Notes: generated by a model from the sequence alone, not told the origin. A stretch of DNA of 38,141 nucleotides from an uncultured SAR86 cluster bacterium (GCA_902532675.1 CACAIY010000014.1:1-38141), one strand, 5' to 3'. Positions 14,704 to 23,774 are shown, counted from the first letter of the stretch. Numbers and translations: made by a program.

Positions 14704-17313
14704 ATGAATTCATTAGTTATTGTTGAATCAGGAGCTAAAGCTACAAAGATTAAAGGTTATCTAGATGCTAATTTTAAAGATCAGAGCTGGCAGGTAGAGG
14801 CCTGTTTAGGTCATATAAGAGACCTTCCTGATGAAGAGACGGCAGTTAATCCTGAAATATGGACTGACTTAAAATGGAAAGAAACTCCGAAAGGGAAGAA
14901 GACCATAAAAGCTCTTAGAAAAGTTTGTAAAGAAATAGATACTCTATATTTAGCAACTGACCCTGATCGAGAAGGAGAGGCTATAGCTTGGCATTTGCAT
15001 AGCGATTTTGAAGAGAAGAAGTTGCTCAACAATGTTGATGTAAAAAGAATAACTTTTACAGAAATAACCTCTTCAGCTATTAAAACTGCAATTGAGAATC
15101 CTAGGACTATAGATCAAGACTTAGTAGATGCTTATTTAACTAGGAGAATCTTAGACCATTTAATCGGATTTAAGGTTTCACCTCTATTGTGGCGTCATGT
15201 CTCTAGAGCAAAGTCTGCAGGAAGAGTTCAATCTCCAACTTTAAGAATTATTTGTGAAAAAGAAGATGAAAGAGATGCGCATGTAGCAAAAGAATTATGG
15301 CCTCTTAAAGCATCCTTTACTTTTGAAGAGTCTAAATTTGATGCTGAATTAGTTTCTATGAATGATAGAAACCTAAGCAGCAATCCATTGAATAGCGAAG
15401 ATGAAGTTAACAAAGTTATCAAAGAGCTCGATGAATGCACCTTTTTACTTTCAGAGGTAGAAACTAAACCTCAGTCGAGCTCTCCGAAGCCTCCCTTTAG
15501 AACTTCAACTCTGCAAATGGCAGCCTCAAGTTCATTAGGATTTACTGCAGACCGGACGATGAATGCTGCGCAGAAGCTTTATGAAGGAGGTTTGATAACT
15601 TATTTAAGAACTGATGGTATCTCAATTAGCACGTCACCAAACACTGGTGATCCTTTTTCAGAGGAGAATCCAGGACCGCCCCCTTTACAGGAAATAAGGA
15701 ATTTAATTTCTAATAAATTTGGTGATTCGTATCTATCAGAAAAAGTCAGAGTTTATAAAGCTAAGGTTCAAAATTCACAGGAAGCACATGAAGCTATCAG
15801 ACCTACTGATATTTCTAAAAGTCCTGATGAAGTTAGTCTTAGTAATGATGAAGAAAGACTCTATTCATTAATCTGGAACAGAACTGTAGCAAGTCAGATG
15901 GTTAATTCTAGATATGAAAGGAAAATCCTTACCATAGAATCCCATGAAAAGAACTACTCTTTTAAAGCTTCTTCTAGAAAAAATATATTTTTGGGCTTTG
16001 AGACCCTAACTAAAGAAGGAGAAGAAACAGAGTTCCAATTTCCAGAGAATCTTGTTAAAGGCATTAACTTAGATTTAAGTTCAAGAGAAGCAGAGCAGAA
16101 ATTCACAACTCCTCCAAATAGATTTTCTGAAGCTTCTTTAATTAAAAGAATGGAAGAAGAAGGTATTGGAAGACCTTCAACATATGCAACTATAGTAAAA
16201 GCTCTAAGAACCAAGAAATACACTTATGGAACTAAATCTATAGCTCCTTCTGATCTAGGAAGAATCTTAACTTCTTATTTAAAGAATGTATTTGAGGATT
16301 TCTTTATAGAAACCAAGTTCACAGCAAAGATGGAATCTGATTTAGACGAAATAGCGTCAGGCAATAAATCATGGCAGTCAGTGTTGGATAAGTTTTGGGT
16401 TGATCTACAGCAGTACTTGAATAAAAAAATAAACGATATAGAAATAAGTAATAAAGATGAGTTTAAAACTAGGCAAGTTTTAGATTTATTAAATGAAGAG
16501 TTGCACGATGTTATCTTTCCTAAAACTAAAGATGGCTTGATCTCAAGAGAATGCCCAAAATGCTCGGAAGAAATAAGCTTGAAGTCCGGAGCTTGGGGTT
16601 ATTTTGTTGGTTGCGCTAAATGCAAGTGGACTAAGAAGCCGTTTGACTTTAAAACCAATTGGGAAACCTATCAAGAATTACCTAAAGACCTTGGACTGCA
16701 TCCTGATTTGAACGAAACAATATATGCAGACATGACAATAAACGGCCCATGTGTTTGGTCCATGAAAGAAGAAAAAAAGATATTCGGAACTCCTGATGAG
16801 GATGAATTTATTTTAGACATAGGATTAAATAGGGCTATCGAACTTATTGAGCGTAGCAACGCAGAAAATATTCTTTTTACTGAAATAAATTCAGGTTTGC
16901 CAATAATTCTAAAGAACGGCAGGTTTGGAGAATATACAGAATATGACGGCTTTAATAAGGCAACAAAACTCAAACCAGAAGATAAAGATCCTAGCCCAAA
17001 AGTCTCTTACTACGAGCCTAATACGATTGACTATGAAAGTGAGTCAGGAAGAAGGTATGTCCTAAATTCATTAAGAATAATTGGTTTTGTAAATTATAAA
17101 GATGGCACGGTTCAGCCAGTTGGGATAAAGATTAGAAAGCCCGGCAAAGCATTTAAATTTGTTAAGAATTTGAAAATAGGAGATCAAGAGACAGAAGTAC
17201 CATCAGATTGGTATAAATTAGAAAAAGACCAGCAGTCTTTTATTATCAACGAAACCTTAAAACTCAAAGAAGGGGAAAAATTCCAATACCTAGAAGATTG
17301 TGAGTTAATTTAG
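14704..17313 (+). CDS. topA: DNA topoisomerase I
   Basis: This 869-residue type IA topoisomerase relaxes negative supercoils through a transient phosphotyrosine link. The TOPRIM domain opens 'MNSLVIVESGAKATKIKGYL' with Glu8 as the catalytic acid, and has the metal-binding 'DPDREGE' (86-92). 'SAGRVQSPTLR' (171-181) lines the DNA gate. The nucleophile is Tyr300 in 'GLITYLRTDG'. 'EGIGRPSTYATIVKALR' follows near 490. A single four-cysteine zinc ribbon begins at 'CPKCSEE' near 617. The C-terminus contains the short 'LPIILKNGRFGEYTEYDG' repeat type rather than the several zinc ribbons of E. coli TopA, so this protein has the architecture more usual in alphaproteobacteria and many other bacteria. 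The stop overlaps that of the convergent lexA gene. Confidence 0.96.
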   Translation: MNSLVIVESGAKATKIKGYLDANFKDQSWQVEACLGHIRDLPDEETAVNPEIWTDLKWKETPKGKKTIKALRKVCKEIDTLYLATDPDREGEAIAWHLHSDFEEKKLLNNVDVKRITFTEITSSAIKTAIENPRTIDQDLVDAYLTRRILDHLIGFKVSPLLWRHVSRAKSAGRVQSPTLRIICEKEDERDAHVAKELWPLKASFTFEESKFDAELVSMNDRNLSSNPLNSEDEVNKVIKELDECTFLLSEVETKPQSSSPKPPFRTSTLQMAASSSLGFTADRTMNAAQKLYEGGLITYLRTDGISISTSPNTGDPFSEENPGPPPLQEIRNLISNKFGDSYLSEKVRVYKAKVQNSQEAHEAIRPTDISKSPDEVSLSNDEERLYSLIWNRTVASQMVNSRYERKILTIESHEKNYSFKASSRKNIFLGFETLTKEGEETEFQFPENLVKGINLDLSSREAEQKFTTPPNRFSEASLIKRMEEEGIGRPSTYATIVKALRTKKYTYGTKSIAPSDLGRILTSYLKNVFEDFFIETKFTAKMESDLDEIASGNKSWQSVLDKFWVDLQQYLNKKINDIEISNKDEFKTRQVLDLLNEELHDVIFPKTKDGLISRECPKCSEEISLKSGAWGYFVGCAKCKWTKKPFDFKTNWETYQELPKDLGLHPDLNETIYADMTINGPCVWSMKEEKKIFGTPDEDEFILDIGLNRAIELIERSNAENILFTEINSGLPIILKNGRFGEYTEYDGFNKATKLKPEDKDPSPKVSYYEPNTIDYESESGRRYVLNSLRIIGFVNYKDGTVQPVGIKIRKPGKAFKFVKNLKIGDQETEVPSDWYKLEKDQQSFIINETLKLKEGEKFQYLEDCELI

Positions 17314-17915
17314 GACAGGTTTCTCAATAAACCAACGCAAGTACCTTCAAAATTTAATTCATCAACAAATGGGTTAACTTTAATATCAGAGTAATTCTCA
17401 TTTTCAGCTTTTAAAATAACTTCTTCGGAAGAGAATTTCTTAAGTGTTTTAACAGTTACTTCATCATTAATTCTTGCAACGACGACTGAACCTACTTTTA
17501 TATCGGTTGTTTTTTTAACACCAATTAGGTCTTCCTCGAAGATACCAACATCTACCATGCTGTCTCCCTTAACCCTAAGGTAATAATCAACACTTTCGGA
17601 TAAAAGGCTTTGAGACTCAGGTATTCTTTTTTCTATATTTTCTTGAGCTAGTATTGGTCCTCCTGCAGCCACTAAGCCAATAACAGGTATACCTTTCTCT
17701 TCTTCTTCGCTTAAGACGATCCCTCTTGAAGCACCAGAGAGTATTTTTATATATCCTTTTTTCTCTATTGCCCTAAGATGCTGTTCAGCAGCATTAGCAG
17801 ATTTAAAACCAAGCTCTTTTGAGATATCCGCTCGAGTAGGCGGGAAACCATAATCACCGATGTAAGATTTTATTAGATCTAATATTTCTTTCTGCCTGTC
17901 TGTTAAATTTTTCAT
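17310..17915 (-). CDS. lexA: LexA repressor (SOS regulator, S24 autoprotease)
   Basis: LexA binds SOS operators and cleaves itself when RecA filaments form. The N-terminal winged helix covers 'LTDRQKEILDLIKSYI' to about residue 68; 'TRADISKELGFKSANAAEQH' holds the recognition helix. The frame allows a start at 17927, but starting at the ATG at 17915 ('MKNLTDRQ', 201 residues) puts the cleavage bond at Ala84-Gly85, the nucleophile at Ser119 ('GDSM') and the general base at Lys156 ('VTVK'), the same numbers as in E. coli LexA. I therefore prefer 17915 even though neither start has a strong ribosome site. The gene has its own promoter embedded in an SOS box, so it should be autoregulated. It is convergent with topA, with a 3-bp overlap. 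Confidence 0.96.
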   Translation of the reverse strand: MKNLTDRQKEILDLIKSYIGDYGFPPTRADISKELGFKSANAAEQHLRAIEKKGYIKILSGASRGIVLSEEEEKGIPVIGLVAAGGPILAQENIEKRIPESQSLLSESVDYYLRVKGDSMVDVGIFEEDLIGVKKTTDIKVGSVVVARINDEVTVKTLKKFSSEEVILKAENENYSDIKVNPFVDELNFEGTCVGLLRNLS

Positions 17916-17965
17916 AATAAGCGACATTATTTGTCGTATCCTCAGGTTAAACTATTAATAAAAAT

Positions 17966-17985
17966 TACTGTAATTATATACAGTA
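17966..17985. promoter_or_regulatory. LexA (SOS) operator
   Basis: The 20-base sequence 'tactgtaattatatacagta' matches the gammaproteobacterial consensus TACTG-(TA)5-CAGTA at both arms, with only AT between them. It covers the -10 box of the lexA promoter and lies between lexA and the divergent 5'-nucleotidase gene, so it certainly fits lexA autoregulation and may also influence the nucleotidase. Confidence 0.93.
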
Positions 17986-18001
17986 TGTTATTATTTGTAA
18001 A
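17973..18001 (-). promoter_or_regulatory. sigma70 promoter of lexA
   Basis: On the minus strand TTTACA (18001-17996) and a perfect TATAAT (17978-17973) stand 17 bp apart. The -10 hexamer lies wholly inside the SOS box, so bound LexA would block RNA polymerase. Transcription would begin near 17966, some 50 bases before the preferred start codon at 17915. Confidence 0.8.
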
Positions 18002-18002
18002 T

Positions 18003-18881
18003 ATGTTGGTAATAGGAATAACATCAAGAGCCCTTTTTGATTTAGATGAGAGTCATGGAGTATATGAAGATAAAGGTCTTGAAGCTTACAAAGATTTTCA
18101 AGTGGCTAATGAAAATATCCCGCTTAATCCTGGCCAAGCATTTCCCTTAGTAAATAAACTTTTATCTTTAAATAAAAAAATAAAAAAAGATAAGAAGGTA
18201 GAAGTTATTTTATTAAGTAGGAATTCTGCTGACACTGGCTTAAGAATCTTTAATTCAATTCAACATCATGGTTTAGATATTAAAAGAGCAGCATTTTGTG
18301 GAGGAGGCAGTCCGCATACTTATGCTAAATCTTTTGGAGCACAATTATTTCTATCTACAGAGTTTTCTGATTGTAAATCTTCTATTGAAAATGGTGTTGC
18401 TGCAGCTAGGATAATTCCGTCTGGCAAAATAGATATAAATGATGAAGTTCTTAAGGTTGCTTTTGATGGAGACTCAGTAATCTTTTCTCAAGAATCACAA
18501 TCGATTTTTGACAGTAAAGGGTTAAAAGCTTTTGATGAGAATGAAAGAAACTTAGCAAAGAAACCTCTCTTAGGTGGCCCCTTTAAGCCATTTCTATCTC
18601 AGCTTTATAATATTCAACAAGAGTTCCCTTACAAGGATTGCCCTATTAGGATAGCTCTTGTTACAGCTAGATCAGCACCTTCGCATGAGAGGGTGATTAG
18701 AACGCTTAGAGATTGGAATATAAGGATTGATGAATCACTCTTTTTAGGCGGTCTTGATAAAGCTAAGTTTTTACAAGATTTCGGAGCAGATATTTTCTTT
18801 GATGATCAAATTGAGAATTGCACATCTGCCAGTCAGAAAACCCCGACTGGTCATGTTATAAGTATCAATCAAAAAAATTAA
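18003..18881 (+). CDS. cytosolic 5'-nucleotidase (PF06189 type)
   Basis: This 292-residue protein of the 5'-nucleotidase family (related to the animal cN-IA enzymes) probably dephosphorylates nucleoside monophosphates. Conserved segments: 'LVIGITSRALFDLDESH' at the start, 'VEVILLSRNSADTGLRIF', 'SIQHHGLDIKRAAFCGG', the 'KVAFDGDSVIFSQESQSIF' block with the HAD-like Asp pair, and 'ALVTARSAPSHERVIRTLR' and 'FLGGLDKAKFLQDFGADIFF' near the end. The frame is open back to a TTG at 17931, but that would begin beside lexA and run through its promoter; the ATGs at 17985 (last base of the SOS box) and 18003 are better, and 18003 matches the family N-terminus. No clear ribosome site is present at either. 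Divergence from lexA with a shared operator region hints at SOS control of nucleotide turnover. Confidence 0.82.
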   Translation: MLVIGITSRALFDLDESHGVYEDKGLEAYKDFQVANENIPLNPGQAFPLVNKLLSLNKKIKKDKKVEVILLSRNSADTGLRIFNSIQHHGLDIKRAAFCGGGSPHTYAKSFGAQLFLSTEFSDCKSSIENGVAAARIIPSGKIDINDEVLKVAFDGDSVIFSQESQSIFDSKGLKAFDENERNLAKKPLLGGPFKPFLSQLYNIQQEFPYKDCPIRIALVTARSAPSHERVIRTLRDWNIRIDESLFLGGLDKAKFLQDFGADIFFDDQIENCTSASQKTPTGHVISINQKN

Positions 18882-18943
18882 TCTTAAAAACAAGGTATAA
18901 TTCCTTCTCAATATTCATTTTGTACAACAACTGTTATTAATAC

Positions 18944-19558
18944 ATGGAACATATTTGCCTTGATTTAGAAGGGGTCTTAGTTCCGGAGATTTGGGCTGAA
19001 GTCGCTAAACATACTGGCGAAAATAAGTTTAAATTAACTACTCAGGACCTAAAAGATTATTCAGAACTCATGGACATGAGGATTGGGCTTGTTCGGTCCT
19101 TAAATATAAATATGAAAGATATCAATGACATTGTTGAGTCTATGGAGCCTTTTGAGGGGGCGGGAGAATTCTTAGATTGGGTTAGGGATAACTTCCAATT
19201 AACAATTGTTTCGGATTCTTTTTACGAGCTGGCTTGGCCGCTCATAAGGAAGCTAGGAACTCCTTCAATTAATTGTCATTATCTAGATATTCAAGGTGGC
19301 GAGTTAATGGGCTACAAGCTTAGACAGAGCAATAACAAGCAAAAAGTTGTGAAAGCTTTAAAAGAAATGAAGTTTACGGTTTTTGCATCTGGAGACTCTT
19401 ATAATGATATTCAGATGCTTAATGAGGCGGATTATGGAGTATTTTTTCAAGCTCCTGAACATATTAAAGATGAATTTCCAGATATAGATGTAGTAAATAG
19501 TCATAAAGAATTAAAAGAGCTATTTATATCTAAATCTCAGTTTGTAGAAAAAGGGTAA
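18944..19558 (+). CDS. thrH: ThrH: phosphoserine phosphatase / phosphoserine-homoserine phosphotransferase
   Basis: This 204-residue HAD-superfamily enzyme is known from Pseudomonas to dephosphorylate phosphoserine and to pass the phosphate to homoserine. The N-terminus 'ICLDLEGVLVPEIW' holds the nucleophile Asp7 and the Glu9 characteristic of ThrH (DLEG instead of DxDx). 'IVSDSFYELAWPL' is motif II, 'LRQSNNKQKVV' carries the Lys region, and 'ASGDSYNDIQMLNEA' is the acidic motif. Length equals P. aeruginosa ThrH (205). The ATG at 18944 has no obvious ribosome site. A TATAAT at 18896-18901 may be a -10 box, without a clear -35. The gene ends 3 bp before prpB, so it is probably transcribed with the methylcitrate genes, an arrangement not explained by an obvious shared pathway. 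Confidence 0.93.
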   Translation: MEHICLDLEGVLVPEIWAEVAKHTGENKFKLTTQDLKDYSELMDMRIGLVRSLNINMKDINDIVESMEPFEGAGEFLDWVRDNFQLTIVSDSFYELAWPLIRKLGTPSINCHYLDIQGGELMGYKLRQSNNKQKVVKALKEMKFTVFASGDSYNDIQMLNEADYGVFFQAPEHIKDEFPDIDVVNSHKELKELFISKSQFVEKG

Positions 19559-19561
19559 TAA

Positions 19562-20440
19562 ATGTCAGATATAATTTCACAAGGTAAGAAGTTAAGAAAA
19601 GCTATCGAAGCAGGTAAGCCTTTGCAAATAGTAGGAACTATAAATGCATATACAGCTTTATTAGCTGAACAAGCAGGTCATGAAGCAATTTATTTATCTG
19701 GAGGCGGTGTAGCAGCTTCAAGTTTAGGTTTGCCTGACCTAGGAATCACTACTCTCCAAGACGTATTAATTGATGTTGAAAGGATAACCAATGCATCTTC
19801 TCTTCCTCTCTTGGTGGATGCGGATACTGGTTGGGGAGGAGCATTCAATATATCTAGAACTGTAAAATCCTTAATTAGTTATGGAGCTGCAGGATTGCAT
19901 ATAGAAGATCAGGTTGCACAAAAAAGGTGTGGCCATAGACCAAATAAAGAGATAGTTTCTTCTGAAGAAATGGTAGACAGAATTAAAGCAGCTGTTGACG
20001 CGAAAACAGATCAAGATTTCGTAATCATGGCCAGAACCGATGCTCTTGCTAATGAAGGTTTAGAAAGTGCTATAGAAAGAGCGCAGGCCTATGAAGAATC
20101 AGGAGCGGATGCTCTTTTCCCTGAAGCACTAATAGAACTTGAGCAGTACGAGGAATTTAAAAAACATGTAAAGATTCCTATACTGGCTAATATAACTGAA
20201 TTTGGTCAAACCCCTCTATTTAGTTGCGAGCAGTTAAATCAAGCTGGCGTCGATATGGTTTTGTATCCTTTATCAGCTTTTAGGGCTATGAGTAAAGCAG
20301 CCCAAGCAGTTTATTTAGATATAAACAAGAACGGAACTCAAGAAGGTCAGATAAAAAATATGCAAACTAGAGATGAACTTTATGACGTACTAGATTATCA
20401 TTCGTTTGAAAAAAAATTAGACGAGTTATTTAAAAAATAA
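19562..20440 (+). CDS. prpB: 2-methylisocitrate lyase
   Basis: This 292-residue enzyme of the isocitrate lyase/PEP mutase superfamily cleaves 2-methylisocitrate to pyruvate and succinate, the last step of the methylcitrate cycle for propionyl-CoA. '[13 protein letters not shown]' supplies Asp86 and Asp88 for magnesium, and '[10 protein letters not shown]' the catalytic Cys123; in my memory of E. coli PrpB the cysteine has the same number. '[16 protein letters not shown]' near 46-61 is the substrate loop. '[11 protein letters not shown]' and '[12 protein letters not shown]' complete the pattern. It lies 3 bp after thrH and 10 bp before prpC; no PrpR-type regulator gene is seen beside it. Confidence 0.96.
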   Translation: MSDIISQGKKLRKAIEAGKPLQIVGTINAYTALLAEQAGHEAIYLSGGGVAASSLGLPDLGITTLQDVLIDVERITNASSLPLLVDADTGWGGAFNISRTVKSLISYGAAGLHIEDQVAQKRCGHRPNKEIVSSEEMVDRIKAAVDAKTDQDFVIMARTDALANEGLESAIERAQAYEESGADALFPEALIELEQYEEFKKHVKIPILANITEFGQTPLFSCEQLNQAGVDMVLYPLSAFRAMSKAAQAVYLDINKNGTQEGQIKNMQTRDELYDVLDYHSFEKKLDELFKK

Positions 20441-20450
20441 AGAGAATAAA

Positions 20451-21575
20451 ATGGGTGAAAAAAAATTAGAGGGAGCAGGTTTAAGAGGGCAAGTTGCTGG
20501 AAACACTGCTTTATCGACAGTAGGAAAGACAGGTAAAGGATTAACTTACCGAGGCTATGCTATAGAAGAATTGGCCGAGAAAGCTACATTTGAAGAAGTT
20601 GCCTATATGTTACTTTATGGAAAATTACCAACTCAATCTGAATATGATGAATATTCCTCTAAATTGAAATCTTACAGGTCCTTACCAACTGAACTTAAGG
20701 AAGTTCTAGAAAGAATACCGCAAGATGCTCATCCGATGGATGTAATGAGGACCGGATGTTCTATGTTAGGAAACTTAGACCCCGAAGGGGATTTTTCTAA
20801 TCAAAGTGAGACAGCAGACAGAATATTAGCCTCTATGGCTTCAATTGTAACTTATTGGTATAGATATTCTCATGAAGGGATTAAGGTAGAGACAGCAACA
20901 GATCACCCAACCATAGGGGGTCAATTTTTATCTTTGATCACGGGCAAGGAACCTTCTGAAGAACACTCTAGGGTCTTAGATGTTTCGCTTATTTTGTATG
21001 CGGAACATGGATTTAATGCTTCAACTTTTACAGCTAGAACTTGCGCGTCGACTTTATCTGACATGCATTCTTGTATTACTGGAGCTATTGGTACTTTAAG
21101 AGGCCCTCTGCATGGAGGAGCAAACGAAGCGGCAATGGAAATGATAGAACAATACAATACAAGAGAAGAAGCAAAATCCGGTCTTTTAGAATTACTAGCA
21201 AACAAAGAGAAGATCATGGGGTTTGGTCATGCTGTTTATACTAACGAGGACCCAAGAAACGCTATCATCAAAAAATGGTCTAAGAAGCTATCTGAAATAG
21301 ATGGCGATGCAACCTTATATGAAGTGTCTGATGAGATAGAAAGAGTCATGGATGAAGAAAAGGGCATGTTTGCAAATACAGATTTTTTTATGGCTTCTGC
21401 TTACCACTACTTAGGCATCCCGACACAGATTTTTACTCCACTTTTTGTAATTGGAAGAACTTCTGGATGGGCAGCTAACATAATGGAACAAAGAGCTGAT
21501 AATAGAATCATACGCCCTAGTGAAGAATATATTGGCCCCGATAACTCTGTATGGGTTGATATAGCTGATCGTTAA
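20451..21575 (+). CDS. prpC: 2-methylcitrate synthase
   Basis: This 374-residue protein of the citrate synthase superfamily condenses propionyl-CoA with oxaloacetate. The short length, the N-terminus 'GLRGQVAGNTALSTVGKTG' and the 'GKGLTYRGYAIEELA' segment are typical of PrpC rather than of GltA (about 430 residues). Catalytic residues are His221 in 'LHGGANEAAMEM', His260 in 'MGFGHAVYTNEDPR' and Asp311 in 'NTDFFMASAYHYLGIP'. 'RIIRPSEEYIGP' near the C-terminus binds the substrate carboxylates. Preceded by an 'aaagag' ribosome site and followed 18 bp later by prpD, it is the middle gene of the prpBCD group. Confidence 0.95.
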   Translation: MGEKKLEGAGLRGQVAGNTALSTVGKTGKGLTYRGYAIEELAEKATFEEVAYMLLYGKLPTQSEYDEYSSKLKSYRSLPTELKEVLERIPQDAHPMDVMRTGCSMLGNLDPEGDFSNQSETADRILASMASIVTYWYRYSHEGIKVETATDHPTIGGQFLSLITGKEPSEEHSRVLDVSLILYAEHGFNASTFTARTCASTLSDMHSCITGAIGTLRGPLHGGANEAAMEMIEQYNTREEAKSGLLELLANKEKIMGFGHAVYTNEDPRNAIIKKWSKKLSEIDGDATLYEVSDEIERVMDEEKGMFANTDFFMASAYHYLGIPTQIFTPLFVIGRTSGWAANIMEQRADNRIIRPSEEYIGPDNSVWVDIADR

Positions 21576-21593
21576 TATTTAAAGGAAGAAATC

Positions 21594-23042
21594 ATGTCCG
21601 GAAACGTTGAAACTAACGTACGTCCAAATCCAGATGACGTATTGGTAAAGATTGCTGATTATGTGCTCGATAATCAGATAGAAAGCGAAGAAGCATATAA
21701 CACGGCGAGGTATTGCTTAATGGATACATTGGGCTGTGGCCTTTTAGCACTTACTTTTCCAGATTGCGTCAAACTTTTAGGCCCTTATGTTGAGGGGACG
21801 GAAGTCCCGGGCGGCGTAAGAGTTCCAGGAACAAAACATGTTCTGGATCCTGTTAAAGGCGCTTGGGATATTGGAGCAATAATAAGGTGGTTAGATTTTA
21901 ACGATACTTGGCTCGCTGCAGAGTGGGGACATCCATCTGATAATCTTGGTGGAATTTTAGCTACAGCCGATTATTTGTCTCAAAAGAATATATCTGAAGG
22001 AAAGGATCCTTTGTTAATGAAAGATGTCCTGACTTATATGATTAAAGCTCATGAAATACAGGGAATTCTTGCCTTAGAGAATAGCTTTAATAGAGTCGGT
22101 TTAGATCACGTTGTTTTAGTTAAGGTTGCATCTACTGCAGTTATTTCTGCGATGTTAGGGTTGAATAAAGAGCAAACTATAGATGCTTTATCTCAAGCCT
22201 GGGTTGATGGGCAAAGTTTAAGAACCTATAGGCATGCACCTAATGCTGGTCCTAGAAAATCATGGGCTGCTGGCGATGCTACCAGCAGAGCACTCCAATT
22301 AGTTTTACTCACTCAAAAAGGACAAATTGGATACCCAAGTGTTTTAACTACACCTACCTGGGGTTTTTATGATGTCCAATTCAAAGGAGAACAATTTAGT
22401 TTGCCTAGAGAATTCACCTCTTATGTCATGGAGAACGTTTTATTTAAGATTTCTTTCCCAGCAGAATTTCATGCACAAACTTCAGTAGAAGCTGCGGTGA
22501 TTTTACATAAAGAAATAAAAGACAGAATAGATGAAATTGAAACTGTTGAAATTACTACTCATGAATCAGCAATAAGAATTATAAGCAAGGAAGGAACCTT
22601 AAATAATCCTGCTGATAGAGACCACTGTATTCAATACATGACAGCTATTGGTCTCTTAAAAGGAGATCTTGTTGCCGAAGATTACGAAGACGATGTAGCT
22701 TCTGATCCCAGAATAGATGAATTGAGAAGCAAGATGGTAATAAAAGAAGATGAAAGATACACCAAAGAATATTTAGAAGAAGATAAAAGGTCTATAGCCA
22801 ATGCAATTGTGATTCATTTTAAAGATGGGTCTTCAACCGAACAGGTAGAGGTAGAGTATCCTATTGGTCACAGAAGAAGAAGAGAACAAGGAATACCTCT
22901 TTTAATTGAAAAATTTAAAGCAAATTTAGGTACTCAATTCTCTGAAAATAGAACTAAAGAAATACTTTCTATGTGTGAGGATCAATCTACTTTGGAAAAC
23001 TCTTCAGTTATTGATTTTATGAATCTGATGATAGCTGAATAA
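21594..23042 (+). CDS. prpD: 2-methylcitrate dehydratase
   Basis: This 482-residue member of the MmgE/PrpD family has almost the same length as E. coli PrpD (483). It dehydrates 2-methylcitrate to 2-methyl-cis-aconitate. Recognisable parts are '[18 protein letters not shown]' near the start, '[20 protein letters not shown]', '[20 protein letters not shown]', '[18 protein letters not shown]' and the C-terminal '[14 protein letters not shown]'. A strong 'aaggaag' ribosome site precedes the ATG. With PrpD, rehydration to methylisocitrate is normally done by an aconitase; acnB lies at the right end of this window, so the pathway can close without AcnD/PrpF. The stop is 2 bp from the convergent HAD gene. 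Confidence 0.95.
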   Translation: MSGNVETNVRPNPDDVLVKIADYVLDNQIESEEAYNTARYCLMDTLGCGLLALTFPDCVKLLGPYVEGTEVPGGVRVPGTKHVLDPVKGAWDIGAIIRWLDFNDTWLAAEWGHPSDNLGGILATADYLSQKNISEGKDPLLMKDVLTYMIKAHEIQGILALENSFNRVGLDHVVLVKVASTAVISAMLGLNKEQTIDALSQAWVDGQSLRTYRHAPNAGPRKSWAAGDATSRALQLVLLTQKGQIGYPSVLTTPTWGFYDVQFKGEQFSLPREFTSYVMENVLFKISFPAEFHAQTSVEAAVILHKEIKDRIDEIETVEITTHESAIRIISKEGTLNNPADRDHCIQYMTAIGLLKGDLVAEDYEDDVASDPRIDELRSKMVIKEDERYTKEYLEEDKRSIANAIVIHFKDGSSTEQVEVEYPIGHRRRREQGIPLLIEKFKANLGTQFSENRTKEILSMCEDQSTLENSSVIDFMNLMIAE

Positions 23043-23044
23043 TT

Positions 23045-23701
23045 TTAAAGAATTTTTATTGGTACAAGTTTCTGTAATTCATTCAAAGCATCTTTAGAGT
23101 TAATAACTTTTATAGTTTCCATGCCCAAAATTCTTGCAGGTTTTAGATTTATACCTAAGTCGTCCAGAAATACTGCTTCAGATGGTTCTATTTTCGCTTT
23201 TTCGCATGCCATTTTATAAAAAGCAGGATCTGGTTTTCTAAGGTTTACTTTGCTGGATTCAATTACAAAGTCAAACAATCCCATGATTTCATCGTGTTTT
23301 CCTGCTACGGACACATTTCCCTCATCAAAAGCTTCTTCTTTTAACGATTGAATATTGTTTGTTAAACATGCTTGAATTAAATTTCCTTTAATTCTTTGGA
23401 GGGCATTAAGCATCTCTGGTCTAACCTGGCCTTGCAACAAAGCTATTACTTCTTTACCTTTTATAGCATAACCTAGAGTTTTGCTTTCCTTCTCAAATAA
23501 GAGGTCAAACTCATCTAAGTTAACCTCACTTCTTTCTAATTTAGCCCATGCATTATCATCTGGATTTGTTGAATTTACTTTTCTTAGGAAGTCAGAAGGT
23601 AAATTATTATGTTTTTCGTACTTATTGAAGGCTTCAAAGGGACTGCTGGTAATTACTCCTCCAAAATCCCAAAATACTGCTTTAATCACGTGTTTTCTCA
23701 T
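23045..23701 (-). CDS. HAD-superfamily hydrolase (subfamily IA, YihX / epoxide-hydrolase-N-terminal-like)
   Basis: This 218-residue cytosolic HAD protein probably acts as a phosphatase on a small metabolite. Motif I is 'VFWDFGGVITSS' with nucleophile Asp12; the second Asp usual in phosphatases is Gly14, as in E. coli YihX ('DLGNV'). Motif II is 'ACLTNNIQSL', motif III is the Lys in 'NLRKPDPAFYKMA', and motif IV 'AVFLDDLGINLKPARILGM'. A helical cap of about 60 residues follows motif I. Similar proteins are often found with acyl-CoA dehydrogenase or kinase-like partners, but here it stands alone, converging on prpD and divergent from aroC across 110 bp. The substrate is unknown. Confidence 0.82.
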   Translation of the reverse strand: MRKHVIKAVFWDFGGVITSSPFEAFNKYEKHNNLPSDFLRKVNSTNPDDNAWAKLERSEVNLDEFDLLFEKESKTLGYAIKGKEVIALLQGQVRPEMLNALQRIKGNLIQACLTNNIQSLKEEAFDEGNVSVAGKHDEIMGLFDFVIESSKVNLRKPDPAFYKMACEKAKIEPSEAVFLDDLGINLKPARILGMETIKVINSKDALNELQKLVPIKIL

Positions 23702-23774
23702 TAAATTAAGGGGCTCAGTATATTAAAAATAATAAATAAATATTAAATTTAATACCTAAAAAGCTGAAAAATCC

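Noticed and set aside
17916-17927. ATG at 17927 as start of lexA
   Set aside because: Starting at 17915 gives the MKNLT N-terminus and places Ala84-Gly85, Ser119 and Lys156 at the same numbers as in E. coli LexA.
17931-18002. TTG at 17931 as start of the 5'-nucleotidase
   Set aside because: It would begin 4 bp from the alternative lexA start and read through the lexA promoter and SOS box; the added residues do not match the family, whereas 18003 opens the conserved block.
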